A DNA stretch of 64,000 nt from Polyangium fumosum (GTDB lineage: Bacteria > Myxococcota_A > Polyangia > Polyangiales > Polyangiaceae): positions 62,001-126,000 of the forward strand of contig NZ_SSMQ01000002.1 of NCBI RefSeq assembly GCF_005144585.1, read 5' to 3'. Positions 17,753-26,500 of the stretch are shown piece after piece. The position numbers were made by a program, and so were the translations under genes. The notes beneath the pieces were generated by a model, which was not told where the DNA came from, made no database searches, and saw nothing but the letters and a program-made list of their open reading frames with translations. The first letter of the stretch is position 1; each line of letters starts with the position of its first letter.

Positions 17753-17858
17753 GGTCGTAGGGGGGAGGACCCAAACCGATACGCGTATCGGTTCAGGTCG
17801 TAGGGGGGAGGACCCGAACCGATGCGCGTATCGGTTCAGGTCGTAGGGGGGAGGACCC
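17753..17858. repeat. 2.5-copy 43-bp tandem repeat containing 20-bp palindromes
   Basis: Units start at 17753 and 17796, with a half unit at 17839-17858. Each unit is a GGTCGTAGGGGGGAGGACCC block followed by a palindromic part centred on ACGCGT. The first palindrome, AACCGATACGCGTATCGGTT, is perfect; the second differs by one base. The array fills the gap between two convergent genes. It could act as a bidirectional terminator or a protein-binding site; nothing in the sequence decides. Confidence 0.9.
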
Positions 17859-17885
17859 CCTCGTCGGCGCAGGGGCCCGCGTGGT

Positions 17886-20714
17886 TCATCCCAGCGCCGC
17901 CGGCAGCGACATGCGGACCGTCGTCCCCACGCCGAGCTGGCTCGTGACGCAGAGACGCCCGCCATGGTCCGCCACGAACCTTTGCGTGAGCGTGAGCCCG
18001 AGGCCCGTCCCCTGCCCCGGCGGCTTGGTCGTGAAGAAGGGCTCGAAGATGCGGTCGAGGTTCTCGGCCGGGATCCCACATCCGGTGTCGCGCACTTCGA
18101 TCTCCACGGCGGGGGCGGCGTCCTCCCCCTTGTCGAGCGGCCGCGCCACGACGGAGACGGCGCCGCCCTCGGAGACGGCGTCGAGCGCATTGCCGACCAC
18201 GTTGAGCAAAGCCGCATCGAGCTGCGCGGCATTCGCGAGCACCGCCGGCGGAGCCTCCGGATCCTGCCATACGTCGAGGCGTACCTCGCGCGCGCGTGCC
18301 TGAGGCGCCGTGAACGCGAGCACACGGTCGAGCGCGGCCCGCACGTCACACGGCTCGCGACCGGTCGGATGTTCACGCGCGTAGTCGAGCAACGTGTGCA
18401 CGAGGCGCGAGCAACGCGTCGATTGTGATTCGATGGTGTGCAGCGCCTTGCGGAGCCCGACCTCGTCGACGGCCGCCCCTTTCGCCGCGTCGAGCCGGCG
18501 GAGCAGGAGCTGGGCGTTCATGAGGACGACCGCGAGGGGATTGTTGATCTCGTGCGAGAGGCCCGCGAGCATCGTGCCCACCGCCGCCATCTTCCCGGCC
18601 TGCACGAGCTCCTCCTGCGTCTCGGAGAGCCGCTGCAAGGTCGCCGTGAGCGCGCGGTTCTTCTCGGCCAGCTCGACGTGCGCGCGGTGCAGACGCGCCG
18701 CTGCGCGCACGCGCGCCGCGAGCTCGGCCGGCTCGAACGGCTTGCTCAGATAATCGTCCGCGCCGGTATCGAGGCCCCCGACCGCCGCGGCGGACCCCGC
18801 CCGCGCCGTCAAGAGGAGGATCGGAATGGCGCGCGACGCGGGGTCTCGCTTGAGCCGGCGGACGAGCTCGAAGCCGTCCATTTCGGGCATCATCACGTCC
18901 GATACGATGACCTCGGGGCGCCGCGCCTCCACGGCGCCCAGCGCCGCCCGGCCGTTCGTCACGAGCTCGACGTCGTATTCGGCGGAGAGGAGATCCACCA
19001 GATACGAGCCCATGTCGGGGTTGTCCTCGACCACGAGCACGCGCGGGCCACGCCCGCTCGTCTCGACGCGCCGGGCGCTCGCCGCGCGCGCCTCGAAATG
19101 GCCCGCGCGGGACGCGGACAGCGGCGCAGAGGCCGGCGCGGGCGCAGGCCGCGGATCGGCCATGCGGTCCGCGACGCACGGCAGCCGCACGAAAAAACGC
19201 GAGCCCACGCCGAGCGTGCTCTCCACGGAGGCCTCGCCGCCCATCAGCTCCGCGAGCTCCTTGACGAGCGAGAGCCCGACCCCCGTCCCTTCGTGCTTGC
19301 GCGTCGCCGAGGCGTCGATTTGCTGAAACTGTCGGAAGAGCAGGTGTTGTTTGTCCGCTGGAATGCCCGGCCCCGTATCCTCGACCGCGAATTCGAGCGC
19401 GTCCTCGACCTTCCGCAGGTGGACCACGACGCTCCCGCCCGGCGGGGTGAACTTCAAGGCATTGCCGAGCAGGTTCAGCACGATCCTCTCGAATTTGCGC
19501 CGATCGAGCGGGACAGGCCCGAGGACCGAGGACCGAAGCGAGAGCGTGATGCCGCCGCGCACCGCCGAAGGGCGCGCGGCGTCGACGAGCTCGGCGCAGA
19601 GCTCCGCGGCGTCGACGGCCTCCCAGTCGACCGTGAGCTTGCCGGCCTCGATTTTCTGGTAATCGAGGATGTCGTCGACGAGGCGATGGAGCCTGCGCGC
19701 ATTGCGCTGGATGCGCTCGAGATCCGCGCGTACGCCCGGCGAGAGGGGCGCGCGCTCGTTCGCCTCCCCGGAGAGCAGCGAGGCGAGCGGGCCGAGGATC
19801 AGCGCGAGCGGCGTGCGCAGCTCGTGGCTCATGACCGTGAGGAATTGCCCCTTCGCGCGGGCGGCGTCGTCGGCGGCCTCCTTGGCGTGCTGGAGGTCGA
19901 TCTCCATCTGCTTGCGCTCGGTGATGTCGGCGTAAATGCCGAGCAGCCCGGTCACCTGGCCGCTCTCGTCGCGAATCGGGACCTTGCTCGTGAGCAACAC
20001 GCGCCGCGCTCCATCCGTGCGGAGGACGGGCTCTTCGATGTCGAGCATGGACGCGCCGCCCGCCATGACCTCGCGATCGGCCTTGACGAACGCGTCGGCG
20101 TCCTCGCGCCGACCCCAAACGTCGTAATCGGTCTTTCCGACGAGGTTCTCCAGGGTCTTCGTGCCCGTATCATTCAAAAAATTCTGGTTGCCGCCCAGAA
20201 ATCGACCCTCGCGATCTTTCCAGAAAATGGCGTGAGGGACGTTCGCGATGACGTACTTGAGCACCGCTTGCTGCTGCTCGAGGGTGTCTTGCGCGCGCTT
20301 CCGCGCGGTGACGTCCGTGGCGACGCCGAGCACGCCCGCGCTCTTGGTCTCCGGGAGCCGGAGCGGCATGAAATCCACCTCGTACCAGACGCCCTGAAAC
20401 TCCCCGACCACACGCACGCTCTCGCCGGCGAGCGCTCGCCGCGCGCTGTCCGTGACCCACGGGTAGTCCTGGTACAGGCGGAAAATCGACTGGCCGATCT
20501 CCTCCTGCGGGTGGAGCCTCGCCGCTTCGAGCCCGCGCCCCTCCTGGAGCGTGAAGACACCGCGTTCGTCGAGCGTGAAGAGCACGATGGGAGCGTGGGC
20601 AAGCACAGTCCGCAAGTGTGACGTGGCTTCCGGCCCTGCGCGAGTTCCTGCCGCAGGCGTCGAGCGCCTCGGCCAGGCAGGCCGCCTGCCGGCGCGTTGG
20701 CGATTGGATGGCAT
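17886..20714 (-). CDS. Hybrid sensor protein with two PAS domains, two histidine kinase modules and an internal receiver
   Basis: The protein has 942 residues. The order is PAS (about 30-145), PAS with PAC (about 150-270, VWGRREDADAFV and GIYADITERKQME), HisKA with MSHELRTPLAL (His near 294), HATPase (NLLGNALKF, DTGPGIP, GTGVGLSLV), receiver at about 560-680 (VVEDNPDMG, phospho-acceptor in VSDVMMPEMDG, lysine in LSKPF), then a second HisKA with GLSHEINNPLAV (His near 718) and a second HATPase (DTGCGIP, GTGLGLTLTQRF). No membrane segment is visible, so it is likely cytosolic. Two complete kinase cores flanking a receiver allow internal phosphorelay, as in other myxobacterial hybrids. No dedicated output regulator lies nearby. 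The start is uncertain because no clear ribosome binding site precedes ATG 20714. Confidence 0.9.
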   Translation of the reverse strand: MPSNRQRAGRRPAWPRRSTPAAGTRAGPEATSHLRTVLAHAPIVLFTLDERGVFTLQEGRGLEAARLHPQEEIGQSIFRLYQDYPWVTDSARRALAGESVRVVGEFQGVWYEVDFMPLRLPETKSAGVLGVATDVTARKRAQDTLEQQQAVLKYVIANVPHAIFWKDREGRFLGGNQNFLNDTGTKTLENLVGKTDYDVWGRREDADAFVKADREVMAGGASMLDIEEPVLRTDGARRVLLTSKVPIRDESGQVTGLLGIYADITERKQMEIDLQHAKEAADDAARAKGQFLTVMSHELRTPLALILGPLASLLSGEANERAPLSPGVRADLERIQRNARRLHRLVDDILDYQKIEAGKLTVDWEAVDAAELCAELVDAARPSAVRGGITLSLRSSVLGPVPLDRRKFERIVLNLLGNALKFTPPGGSVVVHLRKVEDALEFAVEDTGPGIPADKQHLLFRQFQQIDASATRKHEGTGVGLSLVKELAELMGGEASVESTLGVGSRFFVRLPCVADRMADPRPAPAPASAPLSASRAGHFEARAASARRVETSGRGPRVLVVEDNPDMGSYLVDLLSAEYDVELVTNGRAALGAVEARRPEVIVSDVMMPEMDGFELVRRLKRDPASRAIPILLLTARAGSAAAVGGLDTGADDYLSKPFEPAELAARVRAAARLHRAHVELAEKNRALTATLQRLSETQEELVQAGKMAAVGTMLAGLSHEINNPLAVVLMNAQLLLRRLDAAKGAAVDEVGLRKALHTIESQSTRCSRLVHTLLDYAREHPTGREPCDVRAALDRVLAFTAPQARAREVRLDVWQDPEAPPAVLANAAQLDAALLNVVGNALDAVSEGGAVSVVARPLDKGEDAAPAVEIEVRDTGCGIPAENLDRIFEPFFTTKPPGQGTGLGLTLTQRFVADHGGRLCVTSQLGVGTTVRMSLPAALG

Positions 20715-20785
20715 GGGTGCTGCGTCAATATAGGGTGCCGACCTCCCAGGTGGGGACGTACGGCTCCCGATACGCGTGGTTTCGT

Positions 20786-20815
20786 GTCCCCCGCCCGAGC
20801 CCGTCGGGCGGGGAC
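20786..20815 (-). terminator. Strong hairpin downstream of the PHP-domain lipoprotein gene
   Basis: A GC-rich stem of about 12 base pairs (one extra C on one side) with a GCCCG loop begins about 27 bases past the stop of the gene at 20842. On the minus strand there is no U-tract after the stem, so termination efficiency is uncertain. The next minus-strand gene starts at 20714. Confidence 0.5.
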
Positions 20816-20841
20816 AAAAGCGCGCCGCGCAGGCGGCCGCT

Positions 20842-23454
20842 TCAGGGCGTCAGGAAAAACGGATTCGAAGCCGCGAACGGCCTTCGCCCAGGGTGCAACG
20901 GCGCGAGGTCTCCGCCGCCCTTCGCGTGGAACAGCACCCAGTTCCTCGGACGCGACGGGTCCAGCGTCACCGTGACCTGATTGACGAATTTCTTCGACGG
21001 GCCAGCCCAGCCATCCACCGGCACGAGCGGCTCCGTCGACACCGTCGCCCCATTCACGATCGTCTCCAGCGTGCTCGCGTCCACCCAGCTCGCCGACTCG
21101 ATCGTGAGCGTGAACGTCGCCATCCCGCCCGCGCCGGTCTTCACCATCTGCCCGGGCGCCTCCCCATTCGGGCCCGTCGCCGTCATGAAGAGGCCGCCGC
21201 TGATCGTCGCCGCGCCACTGCCGACCGCGTCACGCACGAGGAGCTTCGTCAGCTTCGTCGGATCGTCGTGCCCGAAGGGCAAACACGTCCGCGGGTACCC
21301 CACCGGGCTCGTCCGCAGATAGTGGCTGTCGGAGCTGCCCACGGCCCACACCGTCATCCCCGCTTCCAGGAGCGCGAACCAATCGGCGATCGAGTCCTTC
21401 CGGTTCGCCTCGAAATCGGAGTCGTTGAAGACCTCGATCGCGTCGAAATCGTCGCTCCAGAACCCGTCCCGGCCCTTGCCCGTCTTCCGGTCGAGCCCCG
21501 CCGCGCTGAAATAGGCGCCGAACCCGCCGCCGCTCGGGTGGTTCACGATGAGCACGGGGTTGTCCGGGAGCGCGCGCACGAGCGCGAAGACGTCCTTCGG
21601 GTCCTTGCCGATCCAGTCGACCGCGCCGTTGTTCGCCTTCGTCAGGTCCGGCGTCATCGGCAGCACGCCGAAATGACCCCACGTGAACGTCGTCAGCTCC
21701 TCCGACGCCATCCCGAACGCCCATGGCGAAAGGCCCATCTCCTGGACCAAGGGCTGGAAATCGACGACCCACTCGTGCTCGCTCGACACCGGGATGTCGA
21801 GCCCGTCCGCGATCGCGCTCCGCAGCTTCTGCTCGATCCGGTCGCTCGAGTCCGCCGAGAACTGCGAATGAATGTGGAAATCGGCGCACATCACGCCCGT
21901 CGAGTCCACCGAATGCGCGAGGTTCGCCGGGACCTCCAGCGTCTGGCCCGCCGCGACCGTCACGTCCGTCGAGAGCAGCTCCCATTCGTAGCCGCGCGAC
22001 ACGATCACCGTATGCTCGCCCGGCGGCACCGACACGGTCGCATTCCCGTCCATCGCGAAGACCTGGTGCAATCGCCCGTTCACCTCGTCGGGCACGCCGA
22101 ACGCCTCGGGCGTCGCGATGAGCGCGTCCTTCGGCACGACCTGCACGCGCACCGGCAGCCCCGCGCCCGTCGCCGTGTCCTTCGCGACGACGTGAATCGT
22201 GCCGTTCGGATCGAGCGGGATCGTCGCCGTCCCCTCGTTCGCGCCGACCCCGAAGCCCATGTGCGGCGCGTATCCCTGCTTCTGCGGCACGAGCGTCACG
22301 GACGCGCCCGGCGGCGCGTGCACCACGAACGCGCCCTCCGCGTCCGTCCGCGTGCGGCTCAAATAGGCGCCGTCCGCGCCCACCACGTGCAGCCACGCCG
22401 AAGCGATTCCGTTGCCCTGCGCGTCCTCGACCTTCCCCTTGATCTCGCGCCAAGGCGCCTCGCCGGTCACGCGTCGCACCGCCTCGCCGAGGCCGTCGTA
22501 ATCGGGGCCGCCCGCGATGATGTCCGCCCGATCGACCGAGTTCGCCGAGCAAGCGTCGACGACGAAGCCGGGACCATAAAAGAGCGAGAAGCCGCTGACC
22601 GTCAGGCCATACGCGAGCTCGTGGTCCGGAATGCGGAACGCGAATCCGAAATCGCCGCCGTCGAAGCCCGCCCACGCGACGCGCCCCTTCGGCTCCGCGA
22701 ACCCGAACTCCGAGGTCACGAGCTGCGTGTTGCTGTTATGGAAGAAGCCGAGCAGCTCGTCCGGATCGGGGCGCTCCACGCCGAGGTCGAGCGGCTCGTT
22801 CGTCGCATTGACGAGGCCCATGCGCATCGTGACGCGCTCCTCCCCCGGCCGGAGCACGTAATCGTAGACGGCTTCGAGCTCGTACGTCCGCGGGAACAGA
22901 TACGAGAGCGGCCCCTGCATGAACGGGATCTTCGAGAGCTTGCCCGCGACCCGCACGACGGCCTCGCCGCCGTCCGAGCCGTCCTTCAGCACCGTGACGC
23001 TCGTCGGATCGATCATCTCGACCGAGATCCCGGTCAACGTCTCGGTGTACATCGAAACGCCCGTCGGCTTGCCCTCGGCGTTCGCCTTGTCGATCGAGAG
23101 GATCTCGCCGCCGAAGCGCGCATACCCGTCGGAGAAGTCCTTGTCCTCGATGAACACGACGATCTTGTCGTTCGCGAGGACGAAATCCCCCGGCTCGATC
23201 CGCTGCCGGCCATGCCCCGGCTGCGCGATGCCCGCGAGGTCGGCGACCTTGCCGGCGCGCGCCTGCCCCGCCGCCTTGGCCCCGAACGGGTCCTTGTGCC
23301 CGTTCGGATCGCCGACCTCGAACTTCAGGGCCGAGCAGTCGGTGGCCCCGGGCGGCTCCTCGTCGGGGCCGCTGCACGCGGCGACGAGCGGCACCTGAAC
23401 GAGGACGCAGAGAAGGGCACGAAAGGAAGGCGCGGCAAGCGAAGGACAACGCAT
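20842..23454 (-). CDS. CehA/McbA-like PHP-domain metallohydrolase lipoprotein
   Basis: The protein has 870 residues. ATG 23454 gives a lipoprotein signal ending at Cys27 (PLVAAC-SG); the upstream in-frame start adds nine residues and is less likely. A beta-rich N-terminal region (about 40-320) is followed by a carboxypeptidase-regulatory-like domain at about 330-390 (GNGIASAWLHVVGADG). The PHP metallohydrolase region starts near 523 with DFHIHSQFSADSSD, then SSEHEWVV, IVNHPSGGG and VGSSDSHYL, which supply the metal-binding His/Asp set. Family members CehA and McbA hydrolyse carbamate esters, but most relatives have unknown substrates, and PHP enzymes also include phosphoesterases. Lipid anchoring suggests an outer-membrane or periplasmic hydrolase. 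The gene follows the transglutaminase-like gene by 120 bases on the same strand. Confidence 0.8.
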   Translation of the reverse strand: MRCPSLAAPSFRALLCVLVQVPLVAACSGPDEEPPGATDCSALKFEVGDPNGHKDPFGAKAAGQARAGKVADLAGIAQPGHGRQRIEPGDFVLANDKIVVFIEDKDFSDGYARFGGEILSIDKANAEGKPTGVSMYTETLTGISVEMIDPTSVTVLKDGSDGGEAVVRVAGKLSKIPFMQGPLSYLFPRTYELEAVYDYVLRPGEERVTMRMGLVNATNEPLDLGVERPDPDELLGFFHNSNTQLVTSEFGFAEPKGRVAWAGFDGGDFGFAFRIPDHELAYGLTVSGFSLFYGPGFVVDACSANSVDRADIIAGGPDYDGLGEAVRRVTGEAPWREIKGKVEDAQGNGIASAWLHVVGADGAYLSRTRTDAEGAFVVHAPPGASVTLVPQKQGYAPHMGFGVGANEGTATIPLDPNGTIHVVAKDTATGAGLPVRVQVVPKDALIATPEAFGVPDEVNGRLHQVFAMDGNATVSVPPGEHTVIVSRGYEWELLSTDVTVAAGQTLEVPANLAHSVDSTGVMCADFHIHSQFSADSSDRIEQKLRSAIADGLDIPVSSEHEWVVDFQPLVQEMGLSPWAFGMASEELTTFTWGHFGVLPMTPDLTKANNGAVDWIGKDPKDVFALVRALPDNPVLIVNHPSGGGFGAYFSAAGLDRKTGKGRDGFWSDDFDAIEVFNDSDFEANRKDSIADWFALLEAGMTVWAVGSSDSHYLRTSPVGYPRTCLPFGHDDPTKLTKLLVRDAVGSGAATISGGLFMTATGPNGEAPGQMVKTGAGGMATFTLTIESASWVDASTLETIVNGATVSTEPLVPVDGWAGPSKKFVNQVTVTLDPSRPRNWVLFHAKGGGDLAPLHPGRRPFAASNPFFLTP

Positions 23455-23574
23455 GAGACCTCCTCGCGAGGCGGGGGACACCCGACCTCCATGGATATCT
23501 CTACGTTTTGGTGACGATCTTGTGAAGTCTTTACGGACAGCGCGCGCCGGTCGTTGGGGCTCAAAACGAAGCGC

Positions 23575-26500
23575 TCAACGCGAGGGCTTCTCCGCCGTCT
23601 TTTGGGGTGCCGTCTTGCTCGGGTCCCCGGGCACGAGCCGCACGACCCGGTGCATCAGGCCGTCGACGCGCTGCAGCCACGCGCGCCATTTCGTGTACTT
23701 GTCGACCGAGATCGTCGACAGATCGAACACGAGGGTGCGCTTCACGACGACCGCGCCGCCCTCGCCCGGCGAGAACTCGATCTTCGCGCGCCCGAACTCG
23801 CCGCCCGCCTCTTCCCCGCCCGGCGGCAGCTCCGCGAAGACGTACCCCTCGGGCGGCACGATCGTGATCGCGCGCGTCTCGTGCCGCGGCGCGAGGAAGG
23901 GCGGGAGCACGACCGGGAGCGTGCGCGACGAGAGCGGCGCGAGCTGCGACGTGAGCGTCGCCGTATCGCTCACCGGCACCACGAGCTCGTTTCCTTCCCG
24001 CCGCGCGATGCCCTGGCTCGTCGCCTCGTACGAGAGCTTCGCCGCGCCGCCCGGCAGCGCGCCGTCGAAGCCGACCTCGCCCTTGAGCTCCACGCCGGGC
24101 ACCCACTTGCCCGTGAGGTACGTCTCGGCCCATTGCTTGCGCGCGTCGGGCTCGACGAGGTTCGTGCGCAGCTCGAAGGCCGCGTCGCCGACGTGCCGCT
24201 CGTTCGCCGTGAGCTTGCCGCGGCCCTGCGTGTCGAGCTCGATGCGCCACTCGGCGTCGATGCCGTGATCGTCGGGCGAGCTCGCGGGCGTCTCGATCAT
24301 CTTCGCGGGGCCGTCGTCGATGAAGAACGCGAGCGTGCGCGCATCCATCGCCGGCAGCGGGCCGAGGCGGCTCTGCGGGCTCGTCGCGTCGAGCCACATC
24401 GCGGGCGCGCCGTCCTTCGCGGGCAGGTACGCGATGCCGTGATCGAACATCGGCACCGCGACCTTCTCGCTGCGGAGGAGCATCGACTGCCCCGTGTACC
24501 GCGTCTGCACGAGCACCTCGGTCGCCTCGATGCCGATGGCCTTCAGCAGCGTGATGAGCAGCATCGCCTTGTCGTCGCAGTCGCCTTGCTTGCGCGCGAG
24601 CGAGATCTGCGGGCGGTTCGGCAGCCACGCCTCGCCCGAGACGTAGTTCACGTAGCGGATCGAGTCGGCGACGTAGTCGAAGACCGCGCGGATCTTCTCG
24701 TCGCGTGTCTTCTTGCCCTTCGTGAGCTCGGCGGCGAGCTCCTTGATGCGCTCGTCGGGCGTAGAAAAACCCTCGATCGCGCTCTTGTACCAGGTGCGGA
24801 AATCGCCCCAGCCCGCGAACGTCGAGCCCACGACGACGGGCACCGTCTCCGCGATCGGCGGCGCGAGCGGCTCGTCACGCACGTTCGTCGGGTTGTCCCA
24901 TACGAAGCGCTTGATCACGCGGTCGCCGACGGTCTTCGTCTCCGCCCGATCGGCCTTGCCGTTGATCACGTCGACGGCGAGCGGCGAGGCGGCGGGCGAG
25001 TCGACGACGACCTCGTTGAAGAGGATCGGCCGCGTGTCCATCGAGCCGACGTAGTCGATGAAGTAGAACGGCGCATCGCCGCGCCGGCCCACGGGATCTC
25101 GCGTCCACGAGCGCACCGCGATCTCGACGACGTCGCCCGACGAGAGCTTCGGCCAGCGCACGTACGCGCCGCGCCCGCCGCCGCCTTGCTCCTCGGGCAG
25201 CGCGATCGAGCCGTCCTTGCGGTGCACGCGCGCGAAGAGCAGCTCCGTGCGATCGCCCTCGGCCGGGATGTCCGGCTCGTAGAGGTCCATCTCCGTGCGC
25301 GGCTCGACGACGATCTCGCGCGCGTAATGCATGAGCTGCGAGACGCGCCGATCCGCGTGGTACGTCACGACGCGCGTCCAGTGGAGCTGCCGATCGAAGA
25401 CCTCGCCCTGCTTCGCGGGGTTCGCCTTGGCCCGCGCGAGGAAGACGCTCGGCTGCACGATCGCCTGCTCGTCGGGCATCGTCGTCTTGCCCTGCGGCGT
25501 GCGCGTGCGGAGCGCGATCTCCGCCTTGCGCTGCTGGTCCGTCGGTTCGAGCGCGAGCGCGCGGGCGAGCGCCTCGGTCACGCGCTCGGCCGGCTCCGAC
25601 GGCGGTTTGCCCTGCCGCGCCTCGTCCGCCAGCACCGCGGTCCGCGCGGCCGCGAGCCCGTCGAACGCCGACGCCTTGTTCGGCGAGACGAGGGTCGCCA
25701 CGTAATACACTTCGCGCGCCCAGGCGTTCCTGCCCGCTTCGAGGAGCTGCCCGCCGATCGCGACGAGCTCGTCGGCCGATCGCTGGTGCGCGAGGCTCTC
25801 GGCCGCGGCGCGCTCGAGCTCCGCGCCGCCCTGCACCCGGAACGCCGACACGTAACGGCTGTCCCGCGCGCCCGCGCGCTGCTCCACGAGCTTGCGCGCC
25901 GCGATCAGCGCCGTCTGCGGATCGGCCCGCGTCACCGAGGAGAGCTCGGCCCATACGGCCGTCGGCGCGCGCCCGCGATCCTCGCCCGTCATCGCCAGGA
26001 GCTCGTCGCGATGCGCCCGGTACGCGCCCTGCGCGCCCATCTGCGAGCGGCCCGCGATCTTGAGCAGCCGCGCTTCGAGGTCCGTCGCCGTGGAGAGCGG
26101 GGCCTCGCGGACACGCGCGATCGCCCAGTCGGGGTAACGCGCCGCGAGCGACGATTCGAAGAGCCGCCGCTGCGCGAACGCCGCCGTCGCCTCGTCGCTC
26201 GTGGCCTTGCCGCGTTCGAACGCGAGGTTCAGCCGCTCGCTCCGCTCCGCGCCGAACGGCGAGACGTACCCCGCGAGCGCGAGCACGTCGGGCGGCGTCT
26301 CCTTCGCGCGGAGCGCCGCTTCGAGCAGCCCCGGCGCGCGCGGTGAACGCGTGTCCTCCGCGCCCCCGAGCGTCCGCAGGATCGCCGCCCGCAGCGCCGC
26401 ATCCGGGCTCGGATTCGCGCCCACGTCGAGCCCCACTTCGAGCTGCGTTTTGACACGCGTGACACCCTTCGGCGGCTTGATCTCGGCAGCGACACGCGCC

